A stretch of DNA of 64,000 nucleotides from Staphylococcus schweitzeri (GCF_002902405.1 NZ_PPQS01000025.1:62001-126000); one strand, 5' to 3'. Numbered from the stretch's first letter, positions 47,357-58,087 are shown. Notes: generated by a model not told the origin, from the sequence alone. Made by a program: numbers and translations.

Positions 47357-48511
47357 TTAAAATTGTATAATCTGAGGTTGTTTATGCATATGGTGCTCAT
47401 TTTCTTTAAAATCCATATTTGGATAGTACATGTTTTTAACGAGAACGTTCGGACCTAAGCAACTAAATTCGGCACAATGACAATTCAATGATTTAGCAAG
47501 GTCTGTTGATAACCATTTATCAAATACATCTGTTAATTTGTCTTTTTGAATGTTTGAAATTGTTCCTGTTTCATCGCCAAAGTCAGTAACGATAACGTTA
47601 CCGGTAAATACATTTACATTTAAACGACTGCGACCATCTGGATCGTTTCGAGTAGTTACATTTTTAGCGTTTCTTAAACGCGTTAAAAGCATTTGATCAT
47701 TATCGTCTTTTAAACAAGGGAAAACAGGTAAAGTACCAAATAACATCCAAATATCTTTATTTCTAAAGTCCAATATATCGTGAATTGTCTTTTTCATTTC
47801 TGCTAGAGTTAACACATTTAATTGACTTGCAAAGTCAGCCGGATACATAGGATGAATTTCATGTCTGCTACATTTCATATCATGTACGACTTCTTGATGT
47901 ATTTTTTGTAAATGTGGTAGCGTACTTTGATTAAGCATTGTTTCAGCAGAAACAAACATACCTTGCTCTGATAATGTACGAGCGTTATCAATCATTTGCT
48001 CATATAATTTCAATTTTGCTTTTAAAGGGGGTTGTTTTTCCATAGCACCAAAACCGACATTTGCAAATTCGTCTGTTGTACCCCAGTTGTGAGAAATGTG
48101 CATAACATCAATATACTCAGCGATGTCCAGATAACGATCCTGCGGGAGTGTTAAGTTTGAGTTCATTTGAGTATATATGCCACGATCATAAGCGTATTTT
48201 AATAATGGTTTAACAACATTTCTAATAGATTTTTTAGAAAACATTGGTTCGCCACCTGTAATTGACATTGTTCTTAAATGCGGAATTTCATCTAGTCTTC
48301 GATAAATTAAATCCATACTTAATGGTTCTGGATCAACTGTTTGAAGTGTATAGCCAACTGCGCAGTGACTACAACGCATATTACATAGGTTTGTAGTTGT
48401 AAATTCGATGTTGCTCAAAGTCAATTCGCCGTGATCATTAACATCGTTGTATGCTTCCCATGGGTCATTTAGAATGCTTACAGGTTGCTTTAATTTGATG
48501 CTATTCATCAT
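47357..48511 (-). CDS. yfkAB: Radical SAM protein YfkAB
   Basis: A radical SAM enzyme of unknown reaction. The 384-residue protein has the cluster motif CNMRCSHC (CxxxCxxC near residue 43-50), GGEP near 83, and a C-terminal cysteine-rich part (HCAEFSCLG near 347-355). It corresponds to the fused YfkA-YfkB form. Adjacent ATGs follow AAGGAAG. No substrate peptide or partner gene is adjacent. Confidence 0.9.
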   Translation of the reverse strand: MMNSIKLKQPVSILNDPWEAYNDVNDHGELTLSNIEFTTTNLCNMRCSHCAVGYTLQTVDPEPLSMDLIYRRLDEIPHLRTMSITGGEPMFSKKSIRNVVKPLLKYAYDRGIYTQMNSNLTLPQDRYLDIAEYIDVMHISHNWGTTDEFANVGFGAMEKQPPLKAKLKLYEQMIDNARTLSEQGMFVSAETMLNQSTLPHLQKIHQEVVHDMKCSRHEIHPMYPADFASQLNVLTLAEMKKTIHDILDFRNKDIWMLFGTLPVFPCLKDDNDQMLLTRLRNAKNVTTRNDPDGRSRLNVNVFTGNVIVTDFGDETGTISNIQKDKLTDVFDKWLSTDLAKSLNCHCAEFSCLGPNVLVKNMYYPNMDFKENEHHMHKQPQIIQF

Positions 48512-48733
48512 CTTAAACTTCCTTCTTTCTATTTGATTGATACCATTGTGATATCTCTTCGTATTATTATTCGTAACAAATTATCTCGTACTTTTGCCTA
48601 ATTGAAAAGGTATTTTTTAAAAGTCAAAATAATTAGAATGCCATAAATGTCGTTAATATTATACCCCTTTTATGTGATTTCTGTTAGGATAATAATGAAA
48701 AAGAAAATCAAAATTAAAGGAGTTAACTTTTTT

Positions 48734-48895
48734 ATGAATGAACAACAAACAATCGAACAAATTAAAGCACGTTTAAATAAATTTATTGAGGATATTGATC
48801 ATGTGAATCCTGATGAAGTACGTGTAGAAGACATAGATGAATGGATTGGGTTGTTAGATCAGTTAGAAGAAAAGGTTAAATTAGTTTCTAAATAA
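48734..48895 (+). CDS. SE1561 family small protein
   Basis: A 53-residue acidic helical protein, MNEQQTIEQIKARLNKFI to the end VKLVSK, of the family named after S. epidermidis SE1561; function unknown. AAAGGAG precedes the ATG at 48734. A longer in-frame extension upstream to 48647 is basic, hydrophobic and unlikely to be translated. Confidence 0.8.
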   Translation: MNEQQTIEQIKARLNKFIEDIDHVNPDEVRVEDIDEWIGLLDQLEEKVKLVSK

Positions 48896-49024
48896 TTACT
48901 ATTTCTGAGATAGCAAGGAATCATATCGAGATTTGCGAATAATATTTTAAGTCGTAATATGTTTAATCAATGATTAAGTTGTCTATAGTATTGATATCAA
49001 TGTTATAGAGAAAGGTGATTTTCA

Positions 49025-49543
49025 ATGACTAAAAAAGTAGCAATTATTCTAGCAAATGAATTTGAAGATATAGAATATTCAAGTCCTAAAGAGGCATTAA
49101 AAAACGCAGGCTTCGAAACCATAGTGATTGGAGATACAGCGCATAGCGAAGTCGTTGGTAAACACGGCGAAAAAGTAAATGTTGATGTGAGTATTGCAGA
49201 TGCGAAACCAGAAGATTATGATGCATTATTAATTCCTGGTGGATTTTCACCGGATCATTTACGTGGAGATGTTGAAGGGCGTTATGGAACATTCGCTAAA
49301 TATTTCACTAAAAATGATGTACCAACATTTGCTATCTGTCATGGACCACAAATTTTAATAGATACAGATGATTTAAAAGGTCGTACATTAACAGCAGTAT
49401 TAAATATACGTAAAGATTTATCTAATGCTGGTGCACAAGTAGTTGATGAATCTGTTGTAGTTGACAATAATATTGTAACTAGCCGTGTACCAGATGATTT
49501 AGATGATTTTAATAGAGAAATCGTCAAGCAGTTACAAAATTAA
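49025..49543 (+). CDS. DJ-1/PfpI family protein (SAV1875-like)
   Basis: A 172-residue protein of the DJ-1/PfpI superfamily with nucleophilic Cys105 (AICHGPQ), its nucleophile elbow, and the conserved Glu near residue 17 (FEDIEYSSP). Members are glyoxalases, chaperones or claimed deglycases; the S. aureus homologue structure (SAV1875) has an oxidisable cysteine. Function here most likely concerns carbonyl or oxidative stress. AAAGGTG precedes the ATG. Confidence 0.93.
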   Translation: MTKKVAIILANEFEDIEYSSPKEALKNAGFETIVIGDTAHSEVVGKHGEKVNVDVSIADAKPEDYDALLIPGGFSPDHLRGDVEGRYGTFAKYFTKNDVPTFAICHGPQILIDTDDLKGRTLTAVLNIRKDLSNAGAQVVDESVVVDNNIVTSRVPDDLDDFNREIVKQLQN

Positions 49544-49570
49544 CTATTAATGAGTTTGACATAAATTAAT

Positions 49571-49610
49571 GAAATGCTCCCTTCAATGTCTACTTTGAAG
49601 GGAGCATTTC
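49571..49610. terminator. Terminator of the DJ-1 family gene
   Basis: A perfect 16-base inverted repeat (GAAATGCTCCCTTCAA and complement) with a short loop directly follows the gene. The downstream T-run is short. Confidence 0.75.
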
Positions 49611-49677
49611 ATAATGTCCTAGGCTTTACAATAAGGCTGAGACATAAATCAATGTTCTATGCTCTAAATAGTTATAT

Positions 49678-49833
49678 TGGCAGTAGTTGACTGACCGAAA
49701 ATGCGCTTGTAACAAACTTTTTTCAATTCTAGTCAGGGGCCCCAACAAAGAGAATTTCAAGAAGAAATTCTACAGGCAATGCGAGTTGGGGTAACGATAA
49801 ATCATTAGTAGTTCTTTATCATTTCTGTCACAC
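49678..49833. repeat. Dispersed repeat with STAR core, copy 2
   Basis: Shares long blocks with 38450-38720 (GCAGTAGTTGACTGA, ATGCGCTTGTAA, GAGAATTTCAA, TTCTACAG, ATCATTAGTAGTTCTTTATCA). The core at 49736-49749, on the minus strand TTTGTTGGGGCCCC, fits the STAR consensus TNTGTTGNGGCCCN exactly. Such elements are scattered in S. aureus intergenic DNA with unknown function. Confidence 0.75.
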
Positions 49834-49907
49834 CTCAAGAATTATTACCGGAATTTTTATAGCTAATGATAGAGTTATATATATAATAATAAGTTCATTA
49901 ATATCTA

Positions 49908-49950
49908 AGGGTCATTTCTATATTTTAAATAGGGGTGACCTTTTTATTTT
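49908..49950 (+). terminator. Orphan hairpin and T-run upstream of sgtB
   Basis: GGTCATTTCTAT pairs with ATAGGGGTGACC, followed by TTTTTATTTTT. No coding gene precedes it for 365 bases, so it may end a small RNA or read-through from the DJ-1 gene. Confidence 0.6.
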
Positions 49951-50166
49951 TGAATATCAATATGGTTTTTATGCATCATCAATGTTTGATTTTAAAAATT
50001 TTATAATGAATGATTAGAAAGGTGTAGTTGTTATAAATTTAGTAAGTATGATGATGTATGTAAGTATAAGCCCTTGGACTGATTTTTCTAAAAAGTGTAG
50101 CCTATTAGTGATAGTACTGGTAAACTCAAGGTATACCAAGTGAGTTTTAAAAGAAGGAGCAAACGC

Positions 50167-50976
50167 ATGAAAAGAAGCGATAGGTACCCAAGCTCAAATG
50201 AACATATTGAGCAAAAGAATCATGAACCTCACTATAATACGTATTATCAACCAGTTGGTAAACCACCAAAAAAGAAAAAGAGTAAAAGAATACTATTAAA
50301 AATACTATTAATAATCATAGTTATTATCGCATTGTTTATTGGTATCATGTATTTTTTATCTACACGCGATAATGTAGATGATTTAAGAAAAATTGAAAAT
50401 AAAAGTAGTTTTGTATCAGCCGATGATATGCCAGATTATGTAAAAGGTGCTTTTATTTCAATGGAAGATGAACGTTTCTATAAACACCATGGATTTGATT
50501 TAAAAGGGACAACAAGAGCGTTATTTTCAACAATTAGTGATAGAGACGTACAGGGTGGAAGTACAATCACACAACAAGTAGTTAAAAATTATTTTTATGA
50601 TAACGATCGTTCATTTACTAGAAAAGTAAAAGAATTATTTGTGGCTCATCGAGTTGAGAAACAATATGATAAGAACGAAATTTTAAGCTTTTATTTAAAT
50701 AATATTTACTTTGGGGATAATCAGTATACGATTGAGGGAGCAGCAAACCATTACTTTGGAACAACCGTCAATAAAAATAGTACATCAATGTCTCATATAA
50801 CAGTTCTACAAAGTGCTATTTTAGCAAGTAAAGTAAATGCACCAAGCGTATACAACATAAATAATATGTCAGAGAACTTTACGCAACGTGTAAGTACAAA
50901 TTTAGAAAAAATGAAGCAACAAAATTATATAACTGAAACACAATATCAACAGGCAATGTCTCAATTGAATCATTAA
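50167..50976 (+). CDS. sgtB: Monofunctional peptidoglycan glycosyltransferase
   Basis: Polymerises lipid II into glycan strands at the outer face of the membrane. The 269-residue protein has a basic cytosolic start, one membrane helix (about 46-68) and a GT51 domain with catalytic Glu100 ([11 protein letters not shown]), GGSTITQQ near 139, and YLNNIYFG near 180. I chose the ATG at 50167, which has AAGGAG seven bases upstream. It belongs to the VraSR regulon in S. aureus, and vraSR is nearby. Confidence 0.96.
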   Translation: MKRSDRYPSSNEHIEQKNHEPHYNTYYQPVGKPPKKKKSKRILLKILLIIIVIIALFIGIMYFLSTRDNVDDLRKIENKSSFVSADDMPDYVKGAFISMEDERFYKHHGFDLKGTTRALFSTISDRDVQGGSTITQQVVKNYFYDNDRSFTRKVKELFVAHRVEKQYDKNEILSFYLNNIYFGDNQYTIEGAANHYFGTTVNKNSTSMSHITVLQSAILASKVNAPSVYNINNMSENFTQRVSTNLEKMKQQNYITETQYQQAMSQLNH

Positions 50977-51327
50977 AGTAAAATAATAATAAGTCTGATT
51001 TTAAATGTATTCTATAGATAGAATTAATCGGACAATTTGAATGATTATAATAGCTTACGAATCCTTTTGATTTATGAATCACACTTACATTTTTCATGTT
51101 TGTGTGGTTTTTTTATTGTCATAAAATGGTAAATTAAGTTTGAAACTTCTATTTTAAAATGTTCAATAATATTGAGTCGATGTTTATAAGAGTTTTATTT
51201 TGAGTAATATTTTAATTGTAAATTAACTATCAATAAATAATTAAAGTTAAACATTTGCTATAGGAAGTTGCTTGTTGAATAATATAATAGTATATAACTG
51301 AAATTAAGAATGTAGTGAGGTGAAAAA
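50977..51327. other. Intergenic region between sgtB and recX
   Basis: 351 AT-rich bases holding the sgtB terminator and presumably the recX promoter. No ORF or RNA gene seen. Confidence 0.45.
51077..51114 (+). terminator. Terminator of sgtB
   Basis: AATCACACTTACAT pairs with ATGTTTGTGTGGTT with one G-U and one mismatch, followed by T5ATT. It is about 100 bases after the stop. Confidence 0.65.
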
Positions 51328-52146
51328 ATGCCTAAGGTTACTAAAATAGAAGTTCAAAAGAAAAATAAAGAACGTTTTAATCTTTTTTTAGACGAACAAT
51401 TTGAAATGGGTATAGATATCGATACATTAGTCAAATTTAATTTAAAAAAAGGTCAACAACTTGAAGCTGCTGACATGGCAGAGATTCAAAAGTATGATCA
51501 TTATCGCATAGGTTTAAATAAAGCAATCCAATATTTATCATATAAAAAAAGAACGGAAAAAGAAGTTGTTCAATATCTGCAAAAAGAAGAGATTTCAGAG
51601 CAAGCCATTTCTGAAGTTATTGAATACTGTTATCGTGAAAAATTAATAGATCATCATGATTATGCTGAAAGTTTAAAAAATACAATGATTCGAACGACAG
51701 ATAAAGGACCTAAAATTTATCAACAAAAACTATACCAACTTGGTATTGAACCAAATATCATTGAAATATATACAGAACTTTATAGAGAACAACAGGAACT
51801 TGATGATATTATTCAAATTGCTGAAAAAATATCTAAAACTAAAAAAGGACCACAAACTAAGGTAAAAGAAAAAGTAATGCAATCTTTAATTCAAAAAGGG
51901 TTTGATATGGAAACCATTCATGCTGTATTGAATGAAATGGATTTCACACAAGATGAAACGGTTTTAGACGATCTATTACAACGAGATTTAGAAAAAATTT
52001 ATAATAAAAATCGAAAGAAGTACACGCAACAGAAATTAATTTCAAAAACTATCGAAGGCCTTATGAGAAAAGGATATAATTATGATAAAATTAAAGCTAA
52101 ATTAGAAGAAAGTGGTATTGCCGATGGAACAGAAGAAATTGAGTGA
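51328..52146 (+). CDS. recX: Recombination regulator RecX
   Basis: Modulates RecA filament assembly in the cytosol. The 272-residue protein has the Gram-positive long form: an N-terminal beta part (about 1-60) and three tandem three-helix RecX repeats (for example [18 protein letters not shown] near 70-88, then [15 protein letters not shown] near 188-202). GAGGTG precedes the ATG. The end overlaps yfhH by 23 bases, as in the Bacillus recX-yfhH pair. Confidence 0.94.
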   Translation: MPKVTKIEVQKKNKERFNLFLDEQFEMGIDIDTLVKFNLKKGQQLEAADMAEIQKYDHYRIGLNKAIQYLSYKKRTEKEVVQYLQKEEISEQAISEVIEYCYREKLIDHHDYAESLKNTMIRTTDKGPKIYQQKLYQLGIEPNIIEIYTELYREQQELDDIIQIAEKISKTKKGPQTKVKEKVMQSLIQKGFDMETIHAVLNEMDFTQDETVLDDLLQRDLEKIYNKNRKKYTQQKLISKTIEGLMRKGYNYDKIKAKLEESGIADGTEEIE

Positions 52147-52438
52147 GATGTCTGAACCAGAACTAAGACACGAAATACAACTTTACAAAGAAAAAATGAG
52201 AAAAGCTGAGATGAATGGTATTTTAAATGAATACGATGTATATCAAAGTAAAGTCATTGTTGCCGAAAGTTACTTAGTAGATCGAGAAAAGATTGAAATA
52301 GGTAGAATTTATAAATTGACAGATGGTAGTAACCAATACTTTAAAGTTGAAAGATTAAAAGGTATTTTTGCATGGGGATTTAGATTTAATAGTAATGAAC
52401 CTGAGGAAGGCTTACCTATAGCGTTATTACAATTATAG
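52124..52438 (+). CDS. yfhH: YfhH family protein (DUF1811)
   Basis: A 104-residue protein of unknown function. It has an N-terminal helical pair (about 5-55) and a C-terminal SH3-like beta part ([20 protein letters not shown], then FAWGFRFNS). It overlaps recX and is likely translated by coupling, as no strong ribosome site is seen. Confidence 0.88.
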   Translation: MEQKKLSEMSEPELRHEIQLYKEKMRKAEMNGILNEYDVYQSKVIVAESYLVDREKIEIGRIYKLTDGSNQYFKVERLKGIFAWGFRFNSNEPEEGLPIALLQL

Positions 52439-52452
52439 AAGGATGAAAATAG

Positions 52453-53970
52453 ATGGGAAGTTCAATTGTTTTAAAGTTGCTTAAAGTAACTCACTACTAT
52501 AGGAATAAACAAAATAAAAAATGGTATTTACCTTTTGGATATGATGCTGAAGATATTGATTTAAACAATATCAGTTTGCATATTTATCAAGGAGAAGCAT
52601 TAGGTATTATTGGAGAAGAGGAATCTTCTAAAGCACTTGTTGGTCAATTGTTAGCAGGTGCAATTAAACCCGACAAAGGTAAAGTAGTATGTACTGAAGA
52701 TTTGTTTTACGGTTTTATAGAAGACCAATCGTTAATTCATCAAACTGTAGAAACATATACGGCACAGCTAGTACAACTTTTTCCATACGAAATTAACGAT
52801 CATAAAGCAGAACAAATTATTCAATATGCACATTTAGGCGAATATAAAACGATGCCTGTCAATCAAATTTCGAAAGCAGCATATGCACAACTACTTCTAA
52901 GTATTGCACGATCATCAAAATCAAATATTATTATTTTAAACCATGTCATCGACTATTTACCGCCACAATTTATAGAGCGAGCGATTGAGCTGACAAATGA
53001 TTATATCGAAAATAATTTAACAATCGTAACAATCGGTGATGATGTTGATAAAATCGCTCAAGTGAGTAACTATATTGCTTGGTTTTCACATGGTCAATTA
53101 AGAATGGAAGGTTCATTGAAACAAGTGATTCCATTGTTTAAAGAACATGAACGTGATCGATTAAGTTTAGAATCGGAAGAAGAAATACAAAACTTTGATT
53201 TAGATTGGAAAAAGAATCGTACAAGAATCCCAGAAATGACATATAATTTTAAGCGTATTGAACGTTATAATCATGCTAAACCCCCTAAATTTCTTGTGCG
53301 TTTTTGGACGATGGCATCTGGAATTATTTGCGGAATTGTATTGATGGTGTTATTGATTTTCAACAATATGGGGATTATTTCGATTACAGATTTTACAAAT
53401 CGAGCAACGATGCAAAATGAAAATAAGGATCCGTATATCGAAAAATTAGCTTATGGTATTGCATTTAATGGCAGTGTTGATATGCAAGGAGATAAGCAAA
53501 TCACGATACCGAAATATAGTGTTGTGACGATTACTGGAGAAAATAGTAAAAATTATCGTGTGAATGCAGATGATAAAACGTACTATGTTAATAAAGATAA
53601 ACTAGAATACTTTAATCCAGCAGGGTTGTATCAAACTCATAGTTTTAAAAAGTTAGCGCCATATATGAAGTCGAATTATAGTAATTACTATGCTTATTTT
53701 AACAGCCAATTACATAAAAAACATAATTCTGTTATTAAAACTTTAGTACCTGATGATGATAATCGTTTTGTCGCATCCGTTACACAACAACCAATACAAT
53801 TACTTTTTAATGACAATAATCAGTTATATGGTTTCGTTTATCCAATCGTTGATAAAAAAGAATTAAAAGATAAGTTTAATATTAATAAAAACATTTGGAT
53901 TACTAAAGTTGGTAATGGTTATTGTATTGCTAATTTAAAAGAAGACAAATGGATTTATATTGAATTGTAG
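52453..53970 (+). CDS. Degenerate TagH-like ABC ATPase fused to a membrane/extracellular domain
   Basis: Related to TagH, the ATPase of wall teichoic acid export, over residues about 5-235 (for example AWFSHGQLRMEGSLKQVIP matches TagH-type ends). A membrane helix (about 283-305) and an outer domain (about 310-505) with SH3-like strands follow. The ATPase motifs are broken: Walker A reads GEEESSKA (no second Gly, Ala for Ser/Thr), no LSGGQ is seen, Walker B lacks its Asp (IIILNHVID), and the H-loop His is missing. It probably does not hydrolyse ATP. AGAAGGATG precedes the ATG. The permease gene follows after eight bases. Confidence 0.85.
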   Translation: MGSSIVLKLLKVTHYYRNKQNKKWYLPFGYDAEDIDLNNISLHIYQGEALGIIGEEESSKALVGQLLAGAIKPDKGKVVCTEDLFYGFIEDQSLIHQTVETYTAQLVQLFPYEINDHKAEQIIQYAHLGEYKTMPVNQISKAAYAQLLLSIARSSKSNIIILNHVIDYLPPQFIERAIELTNDYIENNLTIVTIGDDVDKIAQVSNYIAWFSHGQLRMEGSLKQVIPLFKEHERDRLSLESEEEIQNFDLDWKKNRTRIPEMTYNFKRIERYNHAKPPKFLVRFWTMASGIICGIVLMVLLIFNNMGIISITDFTNRATMQNENKDPYIEKLAYGIAFNGSVDMQGDKQITIPKYSVVTITGENSKNYRVNADDKTYYVNKDKLEYFNPAGLYQTHSFKKLAPYMKSNYSNYYAYFNSQLHKKHNSVIKTLVPDDDNRFVASVTQQPIQLLFNDNNQLYGFVYPIVDKKELKDKFNINKNIWITKVGNGYCIANLKEDKWIYIEL

Positions 53971-53978
53971 GTGTAAAG

Positions 53979-54824
53979 ATGCTAGATAATATTATTTTAT
54001 ATTTTAAAAACTTGCCACACACTAAGAGATTCATAATAGAACGATTAAAGCAAAGTTGGAAAAGTTTTCTAATCGCATTAGCTGTATGTTTATTGCTAGT
54101 TGTTGCAAGTGAAACGATATTTCATTTTAGTCATTTGACTGATATAAAAGAAGTACGATGGTTATATAGAGTGATTGCGCTAATTGTATTTGGCATATTA
54201 ATGTATACTATTTATAGTGCCTATCATCATTACATGAATGATTTTTTAGTTGCTAAACTATTTAATATATCTGCAGCAACGCCTGTAGTCATTATGTCTA
54301 TCATTTGTTTTGTACTCTTGAGCATTATGACAATGATAGGTGCATTAGTAAAACCAGTAAACTTTGAAACATCATTTATAGCATTGTTTTATTTTATTGT
54401 GATGGCTACATTATTTGTAGGACTTATATCCGTAACATTTGGTTTAATTCGACTCTTAACTGATAAAATAAACTTAATCTTTTATGGGTATTGTGTATTA
54501 TGTTTATTCATTTTACCAATTATATTTATTCCAAATCCAACTCATGTATTCTTGAACCATATATTAATGCTTAACCCATTATATTACGTTGTAAATGGCA
54601 TAACACAATCTATCATTTTTGGTATATCCAGTATGGAAAATATACCATATCATTTATATTTTATTTTGGTGCTATTTTTGGTAGCTGTAGTGAATTTTGT
54701 ATTAACAAGATATGCAACGCATGCAATTTATATGAAAAAGACTAAAGCGATAAAACAAATTGAAAAGCAACATGATGCAGAAGATATTAATCTTCATATA
54801 GACAAAGATGAATCATCAAACTAA
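53979..54824 (+). CDS. TagG-like ABC-2 membrane subunit
   Basis: A 281-residue polytopic protein with about six membrane helices between residues 28 and 250 and a charged C-terminal cytosolic tail. LNPLYYVVNGITQSI near 203-217 resembles the NPVYF segment of TagG-type ABC-2 permeases. It starts eight bases after the degenerate TagH-like gene and most likely partners it. Canonical tagGH genes exist elsewhere in staphylococcal genomes; whether this pair moves a substrate is unknown. Confidence 0.75.
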   Translation: MLDNIILYFKNLPHTKRFIIERLKQSWKSFLIALAVCLLLVVASETIFHFSHLTDIKEVRWLYRVIALIVFGILMYTIYSAYHHYMNDFLVAKLFNISAATPVVIMSIICFVLLSIMTMIGALVKPVNFETSFIALFYFIVMATLFVGLISVTFGLIRLLTDKINLIFYGYCVLCLFILPIIFIPNPTHVFLNHILMLNPLYYVVNGITQSIIFGISSMENIPYHLYFILVLFLVAVVNFVLTRYATHAIYMKKTKAIKQIEKQHDAEDINLHIDKDESSN

Positions 54825-54994
54825 CTAAAATTTGTATGTTTCCAATACGCTTATATATCAATAATCAGACGCTTCGAATAACAAAATATTGAATGTCCTA
54901 ATCGAAATATAAATTTCAGAGTTTGATTTTTAATTGGGTTAGATTTTTATTTTGAGTGTTTGTGTTGAGCTACATTTATATTGAAGGATATTAA

Positions 54995-55048
54995 AAATAA
55001 CCGATGAGATTATAATCATTAAATGATTTATAACTCACCGGTTATTTT
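54995..55048. terminator. Bidirectional terminator between the TagG-like gene and yfhP
   Basis: AAATAACCGATGAG pairs with CTCACCGGTTATTT, followed by TTT on each strand, between convergent genes. Confidence 0.8.
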
Positions 55049-55084
55049 TTGTGCAAAGTTGCTAAAGGCTATCAAATTTTGTAA

Positions 55085-56062
55085 TTATTTAGCATACAAT
55101 TTACGTTGTAATTTATCTTCAGTAAAAACCCAACCGATATATGAATGGTCAATGATATTATCTTTATTTAAATGAGCAATTGCGACAAATGAATAATGAT
55201 CATTCTTTAAATAACGTAAATCAATCAACCGAATTTCTGTTGAACCATCGCCAAGTTCAGTAGTTTGCCAACGATAAATGGATGAAAAGTTTAAAAATGT
55301 TCGTATATCTTTATTTCCTTTCACTTTCCATAGAATAGAATCAGTAGATAATTTTTGACGTTCAACTTTATCACTAAATACAATATTTCTACCGTATGCT
55401 TTTCCGACATAATCATGTGCATCTGTTTGTATTGCAACCCGCCATTCCATAAACTTTAACGTTGGTGCGACAAATACTTTAACAGGATGGTGTTCTTTTT
55501 GAATTGTTTTCAAAGCTTGTTGCTTTATCATTGCTCTCATTTTAAATCGAATGATGTAATAAATTATAAGTAATACAATAATTGGAAAGAAAACTGCAAA
55601 AGGGTGTAAGCCTAAAATCCATAATATAATACCAATGCATAACACAGTGAAAATAATTGGATCAAAAGTGTTAATTACACTTAGTTGTATCCATTTGTTA
55701 GTAATAGGTCTTAATGCCTGTGTACCATAAGAATTAAATATATCTACAAAAACATGTAAAAATACTGCGAGCTGAGCCCACATCCACACATGAAATGGAT
55801 TTGTACCATTGAAGAATGTGAATACTAAAAACGTAATTAAAATTGGCCATAATATTGTGAAAGGGATAGAATGTGTGATACCTCGATGATGTGAAATATA
55901 TGTTGCATTGTCTTTTAATTTAAGAACGGTATCCCCGTCAGGAATTAATGAACCAACGATAAGTGTAGTAGCTGTTGCACCGAATGTTGAAGCCATCGCT
56001 GGATCTTGAGTAGCAAGTGCCGTAAGCCCAACACCAATTGCGATATGTGTTGCAGTATCCAT
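55085..56062 (-). CDS. yfhP: YfhP-type membrane-bound metal-dependent hydrolase
   Basis: A 325-residue protein of the YdjM/DUF457 metal-dependent hydrolase family. Residues 1-175 hold about four to five membrane helices with conserved HIAIG, GSLIPDGD, HHRGITHS and FVDIFNSYG motifs rich in His and Asp, suitable for metal binding; the rest is a soluble beta-rich tail. In B. subtilis YfhP represses yfhQRS-region genes by report, but function is unsettled. It is divergent from mutY, as in Bacillus. Confidence 0.9.
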   Translation of the reverse strand: MDTATHIAIGVGLTALATQDPAMASTFGATATTLIVGSLIPDGDTVLKLKDNATYISHHRGITHSIPFTILWPILITFLVFTFFNGTNPFHVWMWAQLAVFLHVFVDIFNSYGTQALRPITNKWIQLSVINTFDPIIFTVLCIGIILWILGLHPFAVFFPIIVLLIIYYIIRFKMRAMIKQQALKTIQKEHHPVKVFVAPTLKFMEWRVAIQTDAHDYVGKAYGRNIVFSDKVERQKLSTDSILWKVKGNKDIRTFLNFSSIYRWQTTELGDGSTEIRLIDLRYLKNDHYSFVAIAHLNKDNIIDHSYIGWVFTEDKLQRKLYAK

Positions 56063-56212
56063 ATCTGTTCACTCATTTCATTTTATTATATATACTATTA
56101 TAATCCAATTTTGCAAATAACTAAATTAACTTACTTACTTAGCTTGTTTTAATGTACAATAGAAACATTATGAGTTACGTAAATTAATTTAGTTGAGGAA
56201 AGGATTTTATAA

Positions 56213-57250
56213 ATGTATCAGGAATCTAGTTTTAAGGAAAATTTGATACACTGGTTTGATGAAAATCAAAGAGAAATGCCATGGCGTCAAACAACAAATC
56301 CTTATTATATTTGGTTAAGTGAAGTTATGTTGCAGCAGACACAGGTTAAGACAGTTATTGATTACTATCATCGTTTTGTTGAACGATTTCCTACTGTAGA
56401 AGTATTAAGCCAAGCGTCAGAAGATGAGGTATTAAAGTACTGGGAGGGGCTTGGATATTATAGTAGAGCGCGTAATTTTCATACAGCAATTAAAGAAGTA
56501 CATGAAAAATTTGAAGGATTAGTTCCTGAAAATCCAGAACAGTTTAAAGAATTGAAGGGGGTCGGACCATATACTCAAGCGGCTGTTATGAGTATAGCGT
56601 TTAATGTACCACTTGCAACTGTTGATGGTAATGTTTTTCGAGTTTGGTCTAGGTTGAATGATGATTATCGCGATATTAAATTGCAGTCGACAAGAAAAGC
56701 TTATGAACAAGAGTTACTACCATTTGTAATGACTGAAGCAGGTACATTTAATCAAGCAATGATGGAATTAGGAGCTTTAATTTGCACGCCGAAAAATCCT
56801 TTATGTTTGTTATGTCCAGTGCGAGATAATTGTGAAGCCTTTGATAAAGGTACATTTGAAAAGTTGCCAGTTAAATCGAAAAATAATAGTAAAAAGGTGA
56901 TTGAACAATCTGTATTTTTAATTAGAAATAAGCAAGGTAAATATGTGTTGCAAAAGCGTAGCGAAAAGTTATTGCATGGTATGTGGCAATTTCCGATGTA
57001 TGAAAGTAATGATGCAATTCGAGAAATTTCTGATAAATTAAATATGTCAATTCAAACAGTTGAAACACCGATTTTTGAGTTAAAGCATCAATTCACACAT
57101 TTAACATGGAAAATAAAAGTATACGCTATACCAGGAACTGTTAGTGTTGAAACTTTACCAGATGATATGATTTGGTTTGATTTATCTGAACGTGATCAAT
57201 ATACATTCCCTGTTCCTATGTCGAAAATTTACGAATTTATTAATGGATAA
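56213..57250 (+). CDS. mutY: A/G-specific adenine DNA glycosylase
   Basis: Removes adenine mispaired with 8-oxoguanine. The 345-residue protein has the catalytic Glu (SEVMLQQTQV near 37) and Asp (TVDGNVFRV near 139), a helix-hairpin-helix (ELKGVGPYTQAAV), a [4Fe-4S] cluster (CTPKNPLCLLCPVRDNC near 190-205), and a C-terminal NUDIX-like 8-oxoG recognition domain (about 230-345). GAGGAAAGG precedes the ATG. Confidence 0.97.
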   Translation: MYQESSFKENLIHWFDENQREMPWRQTTNPYYIWLSEVMLQQTQVKTVIDYYHRFVERFPTVEVLSQASEDEVLKYWEGLGYYSRARNFHTAIKEVHEKFEGLVPENPEQFKELKGVGPYTQAAVMSIAFNVPLATVDGNVFRVWSRLNDDYRDIKLQSTRKAYEQELLPFVMTEAGTFNQAMMELGALICTPKNPLCLLCPVRDNCEAFDKGTFEKLPVKSKNNSKKVIEQSVFLIRNKQGKYVLQKRSEKLLHGMWQFPMYESNDAIREISDKLNMSIQTVETPIFELKHQFTHLTWKIKVYAIPGTVSVETLPDDMIWFDLSERDQYTFPVPMSKIYEFING

Positions 57251-57526
57251 TGTTTGGTAGTTGAAGAGCATTTAAATAGTTATATATAGCAATTTTATAA
57301 ATAAACGTGAAATGTATGAGGTAAAACATGAACATATAAGTAAGTATTTTAAAAAGTAATGTCTGAAATTAATGTATTTAAATTTAAACTTTGAAAATAA
57401 CTTGGTAACTGTATAATTATTTACGTGTTGGGGTAATGATAAAATAGTAAAATACTATTTTGTAAAAATATGTATTTATATAATACTGTTTCAGAAATAT
57501 GCTATAATTTATAATGGTTAAATTAA

Positions 57527-58087
<561 letters not shown>

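Larger units (their letters stand above)
49544..50166. other. Intergenic region with repeat and terminators before sgtB
   Basis: About 620 bases containing the DJ-1 gene terminator, the STAR-type repeat, a second hairpin with a T-run (49908-49950) that has no gene before it, and the sgtB promoter region. There is no convincing ORF. Confidence 0.5.

Noticed and set aside
48647-48733. N-terminal extension of the SE1561-family ORF
   Set aside because: The extension has hydrophobic and lysine-rich sequence unlike the family, and a perfect AAAGGAG lies just before the internal ATG.
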